A stretch of DNA of 64,000 nt, taken from the NCBI RefSeq assembly GCF_022179285.1, contig NZ_BPQO01000008.1:159716-223715 (forward strand), in the 5' to 3' direction. Position 1 is the first letter of the stretch. The number at the start of each line of letters is the position of its first letter. This document shows positions 49,908 through 60,374 of the stretch, piece after piece. Source of the DNA: Methylobacterium hispanicum (GTDB lineage: Bacteria > Pseudomonadota > Alphaproteobacteria > Rhizobiales > Beijerinckiaceae). The translations under genes and the position numbers were made by a program. The notes under the pieces are model-generated. The model saw only the letters and a list, made by a program, of their open reading frames with translations, was not told where the DNA came from and ran no database searches.

Positions 49908-50873
49908 TCAGAGGGGGAGAAGGCCGTCGCGGGGGCCGGGGCGCGCGTCCGGGCCGGGCGCGAAGATGCGGATGACCTTCGGCACCACCTTGAAATGGGC
50001 CGGCGTGTAGGTCGTCAGCTCGCCGTCGGTGTTCACCGGCCGCCGCTTGCGGGTGGTGATGCGGATCTCCGTGGTCTTGAAGGCGCGCACGTCCCGCGCC
50101 CGCCCCTGCGTGCCGCGGCGCAAGGCCGGCAGCAGCGCGAGGAGGCGCCACCAGTGGGCGACCTCCAGGCTGTAGAAGTCGAGCTTGCCGTCGTCGACCG
50201 CCGCGCCCTCCTCCACGGTCATGCCGCCGCCGTAGTGGCGCCCGTTGCCGACCGAGGCCTGGATGGTGGTGACGCGCTCGGTCTGCCCGTCATGCTCGAT
50301 CGTCACCGTGAAGGGCCGCACCCGACGCAGCACCCGCACGGCCGCGACCGCGTAGCCGAGCACGCCCCAGGTCTTCTTCGATTCCGCGGTCAGCTCGCCC
50401 GCGAGCTCCGCCGAGAATCCGATGCTCGCGACGTTGAAGTAGTAGTGCCCGTTGACCCAGCCGAGGTCGGCCGGCCGTGCCTCGGCCGTCGTGATGAGGC
50501 GGGCGGCGGCCACCGGGTCGAGGGGGATCCCCAGCGAGCGGGCGAGATCGTTGGCGGTGCCGAGCGGCAGGATGCCGAGCGGCAGCCCGGTCTCGACCAG
50601 CGCCTCGGCCGCCGCGTTCATGGTGCCGTCGCCGCCGCCCAGGATGACGCGATCGACCGAGCCGGCATGGGCGGTGATCAGCGCCTTGCAGTCGCCGGGC
50701 GGCGGCTCGACCGGCTCGATCCCGCCCGCACGCAGGACGGCGCGGATCTCGTCCAGATCGACGCCGCCGTTGCGGGCCTTCGCGTTGCAGATCAGGAGGG
50801 CGCGGCGGGGCTGCCCGGGGGCTCGGCCCTGCGTGGCGCCGGCCTGCGGAGCTTGGGTCTGCGTAAGGGTCAA
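49908..50873 (-). CDS. YegS-type diacylglycerol/lipid kinase
   Basis: A 321-residue kinase of the DAGK catalytic family. The nucleotide-binding motif GGGDGTMNAAAEAL is at residues 79-92 and LGTANDLARSL (103-113) completes the conserved lip. It phosphorylates a lipid such as diacylglycerol or a related membrane lipid. No ATG precedes the conserved region; the TTG start has a GGAG 10 bp upstream. A signal peptide is absent. It sits directly before the TerC gene. Confidence 0.88.
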   Translation of the reverse strand: MTLTQTQAPQAGATQGRAPGQPRRALLICNAKARNGGVDLDEIRAVLRAGGIEPVEPPPGDCKALITAHAGSVDRVILGGGDGTMNAAAEALVETGLPLGILPLGTANDLARSLGIPLDPVAAARLITTAEARPADLGWVNGHYYFNVASIGFSAELAGELTAESKKTWGVLGYAVAAVRVLRRVRPFTVTIEHDGQTERVTTIQASVGNGRHYGGGMTVEEGAAVDDGKLDFYSLEVAHWWRLLALLPALRRGTQGRARDVRAFKTTEIRITTRKRRPVNTDGELTTYTPAHFKVVPKVIRIFAPGPDARPGPRDGLLPL

Positions 50874-50964
50874 GGGGCGGGCACTCCGGTGCGTTCGCGC
50901 CGCGTCAGCGCAAAGGCAGGAAGCGGTCCGACATCACGGCCGACGCCTCGGCCGCCAGAGGAGC

Positions 50965-51023
50965 CCGGACCCGGGTTGAGCGGAGACTTGGGTGTGCGGC
51001 GCCCGATCTCAACCCCGGTCCGG
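50965..51023. repeat. 16-bp inverted repeat upstream of the lipid kinase gene
   Basis: ccggacccgggttgag (50965-50980) and ctcaaccccggtccgg (51008-51023) pair with one mismatch around a 27-nt spacer. It is in the 361-bp gene-free stretch between the divergent lipid kinase and the secreted protein. It could be a folded mRNA leader, an operator or a mobile palindrome. Nothing else is visible in the gap. Confidence 0.6.
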
Positions 51024-51234
51024 GGCCGGACTGTGGATTTCCGTGGGTGCGGGGATGACGGGCCGGTCTTTCGGCCGGTGTGTCCGCGCGGCCCGGAGGG
51101 GACTGGTAAGAGGCTCGGCGTGAGATGTCGCCGGGGCCGTCGCGGACGACGGGGCGGAACTACCCGCCCACCCCGTCGCGTTTCACGCTGTGCCGCCCCG
51201 GCACGTCCCCGCTCGGCCGCGCCCTGGTGAGATC

Positions 51235-52059
51235 ATGCGTCCTGCCTCTTCCCTCGCCACCCTGAGCCTCGCCCTCGCGGCCGGGGTGCTCGTCGTCGGC
51301 GGCGCGCGTGCGCAGTCCGGCTGGGTCGATCCGCCAGCCCGCCCGGCCGCGCCGTCTAGGCCCGCCGAGAGTCGGCCGGAGCCGGCCGCGCCCGCGGCCG
51401 CCCCCTCCGCCGTGCCGCAGGCGCGGGCCGTTCCGGCGGAGACGGAGACCGGGCCGGCGCGGGAACGGAGCGCCGCGCGGACCACACGGGGCGGGCGGCA
51501 CGCCGAGCGTCCGGAGCGGCCCGAGCGCCGTCTGGAGCGCCACCGCCGCCAGCGCCGGCTCGCCGACACGCCGCCCGTCCAGGCCGCGCCCGTCCCGCCC
51601 GCCGCCGCGCGGGTCGAGCCGCGCCTCGGCGATTGGGCGGGCGCCGCGCAGGGCCTCGCGGCGGATTATTTCGACGCGGTCTCGGCGCCCGGCCCGGCGA
51701 TCGTGGCGAGCGCCCCGCGCTTCTACGGGGATCAGGTGCGCTTCCACGGCCGCACCGTGAGCCTGCGTGCCGTGATGGCGGAGAAGCGGGACTTCGCCCG
51801 GCGCTGGCCGGAGCGGCGCTACGAGCCGCGCGGCATGCGCACCTTCTGCAACGGGGCGCTGGCGACCTGCGTGGTGCGGGCCGAGGTCGCCTTCCGGGCG
51901 GCGAGCCCGAGCCGCGGCGCCGTCTCGGAGGGAATCGCCGAGGTGGTGCTGGAGGTGAGCCTCGCGGGGCCGCGTCCGGTGATCGTCTCCGAGACGAGCC
52001 GGGTCCTGCACCGCGGCTCGGCGAGCGCCGGGACGGCCGGCGCCGGCCGGAGCGCCTGA
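51235..52059 (+). CDS. Secreted hypothetical protein with conserved C-terminal domain
   Basis: A 274-residue exported protein. The signal peptide is MRPASSLATLSLALAAGVLVVGGARAQ. A Pro/Ala- and Arg-rich linker (about 30-115, with a RPERPERRLERHRRQRR run) is followed by a folded domain (about 125-260) with two Cys (TFCNGALATCVV) and the look of a SnoaL/DUF4440-like fold, LAADYFDAVSAPGPAIVASAPRFYGDQVRFHGRTVS. The fold assignment is a guess. The ATG follows ggtgagatc, a moderate site. Confidence 0.65.
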   Translation: MRPASSLATLSLALAAGVLVVGGARAQSGWVDPPARPAAPSRPAESRPEPAAPAAAPSAVPQARAVPAETETGPARERSAARTTRGGRHAERPERPERRLERHRRQRRLADTPPVQAAPVPPAAARVEPRLGDWAGAAQGLAADYFDAVSAPGPAIVASAPRFYGDQVRFHGRTVSLRAVMAEKRDFARRWPERRYEPRGMRTFCNGALATCVVRAEVAFRAASPSRGAVSEGIAEVVLEVSLAGPRPVIVSETSRVLHRGSASAGTAGAGRSA

Positions 52060-52146
52060 CGCGCGCCGGTCCCGGATCGGACGTCCGCATCATTTTTTCG
52101 CCGGACCCGCGGGACACTCCGCTCAAGGATGCTTAGATCGGACCCC

Positions 52147-53370
52147 ATGGCGGTTTCAGGCGCGACAGCGGCGGAGAAAGTGGAGGGCACGGAGGCGCAG
52201 CGTCCCGTGCTCGACGGCGCGGAGCGGGCCGGGCTGCAGACGCAGATCCGTGCGGAGATCGAGCGCCGCCGCCCCCGCCCCGTGGCGCTGCGCACGCTCG
52301 AACTCCTGGCCGCCGCCGCGGTCGAGCCGGCGGAGGGACAGCCCGGCTACCGGGTGATCGACCGGCACGGCCTGCCGCGCACGCGCGCGGCGACCGCCGA
52401 GGGCGCCGAGGGCGCAACCGCGCCGCCGATGACGCTCGCCGACCTCATCGACGAGATCGCCGAGCGTCATCCGGCCCTGTTCCTGCCGCCGGAGGCCGCC
52501 CCCGCCCCGGCGGAGCCCGCGCCCGAATCCGGCCTCGGGGCCAACGCCGCCGAGATGCGGGCCGCGACCGCGCGCTTCGTCGAGACCCAGTCCGAGCGGG
52601 CCCGCGCGCTCGCCGAGCGCTCCTCGGAGCAGGGCCGCGCGCTCGCCCAGTCCGCGGCCGCGGCCTTCGCCGACCTGCGGGCGCGCCTCGACAGGAGCCG
52701 CGGCGCGGAGCCTGCCGATCCCGGGGCCGCGGGCGCCGTCGCGGAGGCGCCCGCACGGCACGAAGGGGCGCAGGATCGCCTCCGGCGGTTCCGCGCCGGC
52801 CTGCAGGACTGGCGCGACGGGGGCCTCGGCGGGTCCGGGTCCCGCGGACGGCTCGCGGGCGCCGCCGCCGCGACCCTCGCGCTGGTCGTCGGGGCGGGGC
52901 TCGTCCTCTCCTATCGCGGGGCGGGCGAGGACACGTCCGCGCCCGCCCCGCAGGCCGCCTCGCCAGCCCAACCGCAGACGCAGGCCGCCGCGCCCGCCGA
53001 GGCGCCGCCCGCCGAGACGGAATCCGCGCCCGAGGAGGCGCCGCGCCCGGCCCCCAACGCGGTGACCGGCCAGGCCCAGGTCATCGACACCGCGACCTTG
53101 CGCCTCAACGGCAAGCTCGTGCGGCTGTTCGGCGTGGAGTGGGTGCGCGGCGGGCAGGCCGACGAACTCACCCGCTACATCAACAACCGCCCGGTGACCT
53201 GCCAGCCGGTGCCGGGCAGCGAGAACCAGCTCTGCCAGATCGAGGGCCGCGACCTCTCGGAGGTGGTGCTGTTCAACGGCGGCGGCCGCGCCTCGCCGGA
53301 GGCCACGCCCGAACTCGTCGCCGCCGAGGACCACGCCCGCAGCGAGCGGCTCGGCGTCTGGAAGCGCTGA
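52147..53370 (+). CDS. Membrane-anchored protein with degenerate thermonuclease-like domain
   Basis: A 407-residue protein: a cytoplasmic Ala/Glu-rich N-terminal region (1-225), one transmembrane helix (about 235-256), a Pro/Ala/Gln linker and a C-terminal domain (about 305-407) like Staphylococcus nuclease (AQVIDTATLRLNGKLVRLFGVEWVRGG). The nuclease motif DGDTL reads DTATL and GxDxPE reads GVEWVR, so the calcium ligands and the catalytic Glu are missing, although the Arg of VRLFG stays. Hydrolysis is unlikely; a binding or wall role is more plausible. An ATG 18 bp upstream is also possible. Confidence 0.75.
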   Translation: MAVSGATAAEKVEGTEAQRPVLDGAERAGLQTQIRAEIERRRPRPVALRTLELLAAAAVEPAEGQPGYRVIDRHGLPRTRAATAEGAEGATAPPMTLADLIDEIAERHPALFLPPEAAPAPAEPAPESGLGANAAEMRAATARFVETQSERARALAERSSEQGRALAQSAAAAFADLRARLDRSRGAEPADPGAAGAVAEAPARHEGAQDRLRRFRAGLQDWRDGGLGGSGSRGRLAGAAAATLALVVGAGLVLSYRGAGEDTSAPAPQAASPAQPQTQAAAPAEAPPAETESAPEEAPRPAPNAVTGQAQVIDTATLRLNGKLVRLFGVEWVRGGQADELTRYINNRPVTCQPVPGSENQLCQIEGRDLSEVVLFNGGGRASPEATPELVAAEDHARSERLGVWKR

Positions 53371-53463
53371 CGGGCCGGCGGTTCCCGCGCGGGCCCGGTC
53401 CGGACACCTTGCGCCGGCCGCGCCGCTCCGCCTCAATGCGGGCCGGACGGGCAGGGGGCGGGC

Positions 53464-54441
53464 ATGGATCTCTCGGTGGGCTTGAGCGTGTTCGCCGTCG
53501 TCGTGGCGGTGCTCGTCGTGATGACGCTGGCGGCCGGGATCAACATCGTGCCACAGGGCCACGTCTACACGGTCGAGCGGTTCGGCCGCTACGCGCGCAA
53601 CCTCGAGGCCGGCCTGGGGCTGATCACCCCCTTCGTCGAGCGGATCGGCCGGCGGGTGAACATCATGGAGCAGGTGATCGAGGTTCCGAGCCAGGAGGCC
53701 TTCACCCGCGACAATGCCGGCGTCACCATCGACGCGGTGGTGTTCTACCAAGTGCTCGACGCTGCGCGCGCCTCCTACGAGGTCGCCAGCCTCGACACCG
53801 CCATGCTGACGCTGACGATGACGAACATCCGCACCGTCGTCGGCTCGATGGACCTCGACCAGCTGCTCTCCCACCGCGACGAGATCAACGAGCGCCTGTT
53901 GCGGGTGATGGACGCCGCCGCCGCGCCCTGGGGCGTGAAGATGACCCGCATCGAGATCAAGGACATCGTGCCGCCCGCCGATCTCGCGGGCGCCATGGCC
54001 CGCCAGATGAAGGCCGAGCGCGAGAAGCGCGCCTCCGTGCTGGAGGCGGAGGGGCAGCGGCAGGCCGAGATCCTGCGGGCGGAGGGGCGCAAGCAGTCGG
54101 CGATCCTCGAGGCCGAAGGCCGGCGCGAGGCCGCCTTCCGCGACGCGGAGGCGCGCGAGCGCTCGGCGGAGGCCGAGGCGCGGGCGACCGCCATGGTCAG
54201 CGAGGCGATCGCGAAGGGCGACCTCGCGGCGGCGAACTTCCTGGTGGCCGAGAAGTACGTGGACGCGGTGCGCGCGCTCGCCACGGCGCCGAACCAGCGT
54301 GTCGTGGTGGTGCCGATCGAGGCCGCCGCGCTCGCCGGCACGCTCGGGGGCATCGCCGAGATCAGCCGCAGCGTGTTCGGCGAGGCGGGGGCCGCCCGGC
54401 GCGCGGGCGCGCCGCCGGATGCCGGGACGCCGAGGCGCTGA
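53464..54441 (+). CDS. qmcA: SPFH/Band-7 membrane protein (QmcA-like)
   Basis: A 325-residue stomatin/prohibitin-like protein with an N-terminal transmembrane helix (MDLSVGLSVFAVVVAVLVVM) and a SPFH domain (about 25-200: GHVYTVERFGRYARNLEAGLG, FTRDNAGVTIDAVVFYQV). A long coiled coil rich in Ala/Glu/Arg follows (residues about 185-265). Such proteins form large rings and organise membrane microdomains or regulate FtsH. It is paired with NfeD, 2 bp downstream, the conserved partner. Confidence 0.93.
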   Translation: MDLSVGLSVFAVVVAVLVVMTLAAGINIVPQGHVYTVERFGRYARNLEAGLGLITPFVERIGRRVNIMEQVIEVPSQEAFTRDNAGVTIDAVVFYQVLDAARASYEVASLDTAMLTLTMTNIRTVVGSMDLDQLLSHRDEINERLLRVMDAAAAPWGVKMTRIEIKDIVPPADLAGAMARQMKAEREKRASVLEAEGQRQAEILRAEGRKQSAILEAEGRREAAFRDAEARERSAEAEARATAMVSEAIAKGDLAAANFLVAEKYVDAVRALATAPNQRVVVVPIEAAALAGTLGGIAEISRSVFGEAGAARRAGAPPDAGTPRR

Positions 54442-54443
54442 GC

Positions 54444-54881
54444 GTGCCGGCCGACCTCGCCGCAGCGCTCGGGCCCGTCTGGCTCTGGATCGTCGCCGGC
54501 CTCGTGCTGGCGGCGGCCGAGCTGGTGCTGCCCGGCATGTTCCTGATCTGGCTCGGCCTCGCCGCCGTGCTGACCGGGCTCGCCGAGGCCGCGGTCCCGC
54601 TGCCCTGGCAGGTGCAGGTCCTCGTCTGGGCCCTGCTCTCGATCCTCTGTGCCGGCCTCGCGACGCGGCTCGATCGCCGCCGTCCGGCGAGCGTGCTCAA
54701 CCGGGCGGATCGCGGGCTCGTCGGCCGCGAGGGCGTGCTGGCGGAGGCGATCGTCGGCGGCGCGGGCGCCGCGCGCTTCGACGACACCTACTGGCGCGTC
54801 ACCGGGCCGGACCTCCCGGCCGGGGCCCGCATCCGGGTGACGGGGATGGCCGGCACGGTGCTGACGGTGATCGCGGCCTGA
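54444..54881 (+). CDS. NfeD-family membrane protein
   Basis: A 145-residue short-form NfeD protein: three hydrophobic helices (about residues 12-75) followed by an OB-fold domain (LVGREGVLAEAI, RVTGPDLPAGARIRVTGM). NfeD-like proteins work with SPFH proteins in membrane quality control. The GTG start is only 2 bp after the QmcA stop, so the pair is translationally coupled. Confidence 0.9.
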   Translation: MPADLAAALGPVWLWIVAGLVLAAAELVLPGMFLIWLGLAAVLTGLAEAAVPLPWQVQVLVWALLSILCAGLATRLDRRRPASVLNRADRGLVGREGVLAEAIVGGAGAARFDDTYWRVTGPDLPAGARIRVTGMAGTVLTVIAA

Positions 54882-54917
54882 ACGCCGGTCGCCGGAAGCG
54901 GCGGCCGGGCAGCCAGA

Positions 54918-54943
54918 AGGGCCGGGATCGGGACCCCGGCCCT
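54918..54943. terminator. Hairpin between convergent nfeD and a small secreted gene
   Basis: A 9-bp stem (agggccggg and cccggccct) around an 8-nt loop lies in the 86-bp space between the two convergent genes. It lacks a T-run. Confidence 0.5.
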
Positions 54944-54967
54944 CCTGAAGTCCGCGCTCGGCAGACC

Positions 54968-55258
54968 TTACTGGCGCGCGCCCTGGTTGGCGCCCTGGTT
55001 GCCCATGCCGACGCCGGTGTTGCTGCTCTTGCCCGTTCCGCCGCCCATGTTGCCCATGCCGCCCTCGCGGCCAGTCGTGCCGGTCGAGCTCGGCATCGTG
55101 TTCGGGTCCATCCGGGTCATCGAGCGGTCCATGCCCTGGCCGCCGCGCATGGCCGGGTCGCTCGCGCCGGCCGCGCCCGGCTGCGTGCCCTGCGCGAATG
55201 CGGCGCCCGAGAGCCCGATGACCAGCGAGGCGGCGGCGGCGATCGTCTTGATCTGCAT
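54968..55258 (-). CDS. Small secreted Gly/Met/Asn-rich protein
   Basis: A 96-residue protein: a signal peptide (MQIKTIAAAASLVIGLSGAAFAQ) and a mature part that is low-complexity, rich in Gly, Met, Asn and Ser, with several GM/MG pairs and GNQGANQGARQ at the end. Met-rich repeats suggest metal (Cu or Ag) binding as one possibility, but this is a guess. The ATG follows cggaggaagacacgcc on its strand, a strong ribosome-binding site. Confidence 0.7.
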   Translation of the reverse strand: MQIKTIAAAASLVIGLSGAAFAQGTQPGAAGASDPAMRGGQGMDRSMTRMDPNTMPSSTGTTGREGGMGNMGGGTGKSSNTGVGMGNQGANQGARQ

Positions 55259-55446
55259 GGCGTGTCTTCCTCCGTTCGGTATCGTGTGGGGCGTCAACGC
55301 CTCAGCTCCACGGCCGTTCAGAGAAAATCCGTCCGCTGGCGCAGGGCTCGCACGACTTCCGGATGGGTCGGCTCGGGTATCGCAGCTCCCCGCTGTCTCA
55401 GCGCGCTTTACGATGTTCGCACATCTCGGGCAGCCGCTTCCGCGTC

Positions 55447-55476
55447 TTCCCCTCCCCCGCAAAGGGGGGAGGGAGA
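55447..55476. repeat. Palindromic repeat upstream of the small secreted gene
   Basis: A dyad of the form cccctccccc-gcaaa-ggggggaggg, similar to the other intergenic palindromes. It lies in the 351-bp gap between the small secreted gene and dnaK, which contains no gene other than the dnaK terminator. Confidence 0.5.
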
Positions 55477-55555
55477 GCGCGTGAGCCGCCGGATGTGTGA
55501 GATGACATGGGCGGGAGAACGCGCCGACACAGGAGCGATCATCCGATCGGACATG

Positions 55556-55583
55556 AAAAAAGGGGCCGGATCACTCCGGCCCC
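55556..55583 (-). terminator. Rho-independent terminator of dnaK
   Basis: On the minus strand, ggggccgga-gtga-tccggcccc forms a perfect 9-bp stem followed by six T. It begins 26 bp after the dnaK stop codon. Confidence 0.93.
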
Positions 55584-55609
55584 CTCTCTTGGACTTCGAA
55601 GGAAGCCGA

Positions 55610-57529
<1,920 letters not shown>

Positions 57530-57688
57530 GGTGGGATCCCTCTGTTGGTTCGAATTCAAGCAGACCGCCGAGCCCCGAAGCAGCTCGGCCCATGGCGGTG
57601 CGACGTAAAGTGATGTGCGTACGGGAGGGGGGGCGGATCAAGGGCCGGAGCCGGCGAAAAACCCGCGCCTAATCCCGTGTCGCAGCGG

Positions 57689-57717
57689 ATATAAGAAGGG
57701 CTCCCGGGGGCCGCAAG
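57689..57717 (-). promoter_or_regulatory. Heat-shock (RpoH) promoter of dnaK
   Basis: On the minus strand, GCCTTGC is followed after 18 bp by CTTATATCC, a close match to the alphaproteobacterial RpoH consensus (CTTG-N17/18-CYTAT-T). It is about 160 bp upstream of the dnaK start. The rest of the 437-bp divergent region (57530-57966) contains no gene and probably the promoter of the plus-strand secreted protein gene. Confidence 0.75.
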
Positions 57718-57966
57718 GCAAAGCCGCACCCGGCGTGCGATTCGGGCAACGCCCGCGCCAGGGCCTTGGCGACCTTGAGGAATCGGCGCTGCGGGCGTGT
57801 CGCGGACGTGCCCGTGCGCCCGGATTTTGTTGCTCCGCTGCCACGCCCGCGCCATCGATGGCGTGTTAGCGTCGCCCGGCGGCCGCGCGACGGCGCCCGC
57901 TCCCCGGCGGGGAGGCGGGCACCGGGCGCGGCGCACGCCGTGCCCGTTCCTGCTTCGAAGGACTCG

Positions 57967-58971
57967 ATGCGTCCGACCCGCAGCCTCCTGATCCCGCTCC
58001 TCGGCGCCGCGCTCGGCGCCGCGACGGCGCTGCCCCCGGCGGCGCAGGCCCAGAACTTCTTCGAGGAGCTGTTCGGGATCGGCCGCGCCGCGAGACCTCC
58101 GGTGCCGCCCCGCGGCGTGCCGGGTGGCGCCCCGCCCCCGTCCGCGCCGATGCCGGGCGACCCGCTGCCGGCCGATCCGGGCGCTCCCGCCGCCGAGGCG
58201 CCGCGCCCGGCCGCGCCGCCGAAGCCCGTGGTGCTGAAGGTGCCCGGCGAGGACGCGATCCTCGGGCAGGAGCTGCAGCTCAACGGCCTCGCCGGCAAGC
58301 TGAAGCTGGAGCGCGCCGGCACGGCGACGACCGCCCGCATCACGCTGCCCGGCACCAAGATCTCCCAGCCGACGGAATCCTGCACGGTGCCTCTGGCCGA
58401 CGGCAACCCCGTCGCGCTCACCGCGGAGGGGCGCCCCGAGGGCGTGCCCCGCTTCGAGGCGGCCGCCGCCGAGTGCCCGCTACGCTTCGACGTGACGGAG
58501 GGCGGTCTCCTCGTCACGCCGCTCGGGCCCACCCCGGTCTGCACCTTCTCCACTTCCGACTGCACCACAACGCCGCGGGGGCTCTGGGGCCCGGCGGCCG
58601 CCGGGCTGATCCCGCGCTCGGCGGAGTTCGACACCGCCCGCGGCGTCGCCGACAAGGCGGTGCGCGACAACTACAAACTGATGACCCAGCGGGCGCGGCG
58701 CGAGGACGTGCGCCCGATCGTGACCGAGCAGGCGGCCTTCTCCTCCGACCGGGAGCAGCTCTGCCGCACCTACGCTCGCGAGGGCGCGCACGGCTTCTGC
58801 CACCTGCGCTTCACCGAGAACCGGGCGCTGGCGCTGGCGACGCGCCTCGGCGTGAACACCGCGGCCGCCCAGCCCGCCGCCGCGGCGACGCCGCGCCCGC
58901 GCCGGAAGCCCGCCGTCGAGGGCATGAACCCGGACGCCGCGCCGGGCGCCGGGATCCCGGTGGCGGAATAG
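57967..58971 (+). CDS. Secreted hypothetical protein with Pro-rich linker
   Basis: A 334-residue exported protein of unknown function. The ATG follows gaaggactcg. The signal peptide (about residues 1-29, ending AQAQ) leads to a short helix NFFEELFGIGR and a Pro/Gly/Ala linker (about 40-90). The folded part (about 95-300) has six Cys (SCTVPL, AECPLR, PVCTFSTSDC, LCRTYAREGAHGFCH), which suggests disulfides. The C-terminus is Ala/Pro-rich and ends GIPVAE. I do not recognise the family. Confidence 0.7.
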   Translation: MRPTRSLLIPLLGAALGAATALPPAAQAQNFFEELFGIGRAARPPVPPRGVPGGAPPPSAPMPGDPLPADPGAPAAEAPRPAAPPKPVVLKVPGEDAILGQELQLNGLAGKLKLERAGTATTARITLPGTKISQPTESCTVPLADGNPVALTAEGRPEGVPRFEAAAAECPLRFDVTEGGLLVTPLGPTPVCTFSTSDCTTTPRGLWGPAAAGLIPRSAEFDTARGVADKAVRDNYKLMTQRARREDVRPIVTEQAAFSSDREQLCRTYAREGAHGFCHLRFTENRALALATRLGVNTAAAQPAAAATPRPRRKPAVEGMNPDAAPGAGIPVAE

Positions 58972-59076
58972 GGGCTGTGGGACACGCCTCCCTCCCCGAA
59001 GAGAGGGCGGGAGGACGCGCGGGGTGGAATGTCTACAGGCAGGGGAAGGCGGTCCGCCCAGGTCGTCGGATCCCGC

Positions 59077-59835
59077 TCAGGCCGGGGGTGGCGGGTCCGG
59101 GGCCTCGACCTCGCCGCGGCGCTGGAGCTGCAGGGCGACGAACCAGCACAGCGCCGCCCAGGCGGCGCCGACGCACCAGCCGGCCAGCACGTCGCTCGGC
59201 CAGTGCACGCCGAGATAGATCCGGCTGATGCCCACCAGCACCGTCATCGTCACGCCGAGCAGAAGCACCAGCGCCTTCACCCCCCGGTGCCGGTCGATGC
59301 GCGCGAGCAGCGTCGCCAGCGTCAGGTAGGCGATCGCCGACATCATGGCGTGGCCGGAGGGGAAGCTCGCGGTGAAGACCTCCATGCCGTGTGGCACGAG
59401 GTCGGGCCGCGGCCGGTGGTAGAACAGCTTCAGGATCGTCGAGACGACCACGCCGCCGCCGACCGCACCGACCACGAAGGCGCCGATCCGGAGCTTGCCC
59501 GAGAGCGCGAGGTAGGCCGCCACCGCGCCCGTGAGGAACACGATGGTGAAGACGCTGCCGAGCCCGGTGATGTCGCGCATCGTCTCCTCGAGCCAGCGCG
59601 GCCCGATCGGGTCGGAGAGGTCGGCGGGGTTGCGCAGGGACAGCAGGATCTTGCGGTCGAGCGCCTCGGTCGAGCCCTCGCCGACCTCCTGGGCCAGCGC
59701 GAAGAAGCCGTAGCCGAGCGTGCTCACGGTGAGGAGCGCCACAAGGGGCCCGATCTCGTTCAGGCGTAAGGACAGCCAGACGCTCATGGCGCGCCCGGCC
59801 AGCGGGTTGCCGCGGATGCGCTCGTAGGCCCTCAC
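59077..59835 (-). CDS. PAP2-family membrane phosphatase
   Basis: A 252-residue polytopic lipid phosphatase of the PAP2 family. The three catalytic motifs are visible: KLFYHRPRP (KxxxxxxRP), PSGH with the acid His, and SRIYLGVHWPSD (SRxxxxxHxxxD). It may dephosphorylate undecaprenyl pyrophosphate or phosphatidate. The start is GTG (VRAYERIRGNP) overlapping the 2H phosphoesterase stop (GTGA). It is the last gene of the SPL operon. Confidence 0.92.
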   Translation of the reverse strand: MRAYERIRGNPLAGRAMSVWLSLRLNEIGPLVALLTVSTLGYGFFALAQEVGEGSTEALDRKILLSLRNPADLSDPIGPRWLEETMRDITGLGSVFTIVFLTGAVAAYLALSGKLRIGAFVVGAVGGGVVVSTILKLFYHRPRPDLVPHGMEVFTASFPSGHAMMSAIAYLTLATLLARIDRHRGVKALVLLLGVTMTVLVGISRIYLGVHWPSDVLAGWCVGAAWAALCWFVALQLQRRGEVEAPDPPPPA

Positions 59836-60347
59836 GCGTTCTCTCCGAAAGTCATGGTGGAGACCTCCTCCCAGGGGCCGCCGAGATAGCGCCAGAGCAC
59901 GATGCCGGGCGCGGTGAACCGGAAGGGCGCGAAGCCCTGCTGCAGGTCGGCGTGCAGCGCGCGGGCGACCTTCGGATCGACCTTGTTCTGCACCGTGACG
60001 TGCGGGCGCCAGCCCTGGGCGTCCTGCGGCGTGAGATGGCCCGCGAAGGCTTGGGCGAGGCGCGCCCGAAAGGCCGTGAGCGCCTCCGATTCCAGCACGT
60101 AGGCGACGCCGCGCCCGGTGAAGCGCAGGCCCGTCACCGCGACCTCGGGCGGCGGCACGGTGCGGGCCAGGCTCGCCACCGTCTCGATCACCGCCCGCTC
60201 CCGCTCGCCCGGCAGGTGGTGGAACAGGGTGGCGTGGGCGGGAATGAAGTTGATCGCCTCGGGGAAATGGCGCCGCCGCAACCCGTCGAACCGCGCGAAG
60301 GTCGGCTCGTCGAAGGCGAGGGTGAGGATGAGGGGCGCGTCGGACAT
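59832..60347 (-). CDS. 2H phosphoesterase superfamily protein (2'-5' RNA ligase-like)
   Basis: A 171-residue protein with two HxT/HxTx motifs (HATLF, His38; HVTVQ, His116) that form the active site of the 2H family. Members are ThpR-type RNA 2',3'-cyclic phosphodiesterases and ligases. It is overlapped by the PAP2 gene and starts 27 bp after the SPL homologue; both suggest one transcript. The substrate is not known. Confidence 0.9.
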   Translation of the reverse strand: MSDAPLILTLAFDEPTFARFDGLRRRHFPEAINFIPAHATLFHHLPGERERAVIETVASLARTVPPPEVAVTGLRFTGRGVAYVLESEALTAFRARLAQAFAGHLTPQDAQGWRPHVTVQNKVDPKVARALHADLQQGFAPFRFTAPGIVLWRYLGGPWEEVSTMTFGENA

Positions 60348-60374
60348 CGGATCCCGAGATGGCGCGGAGGCCGC

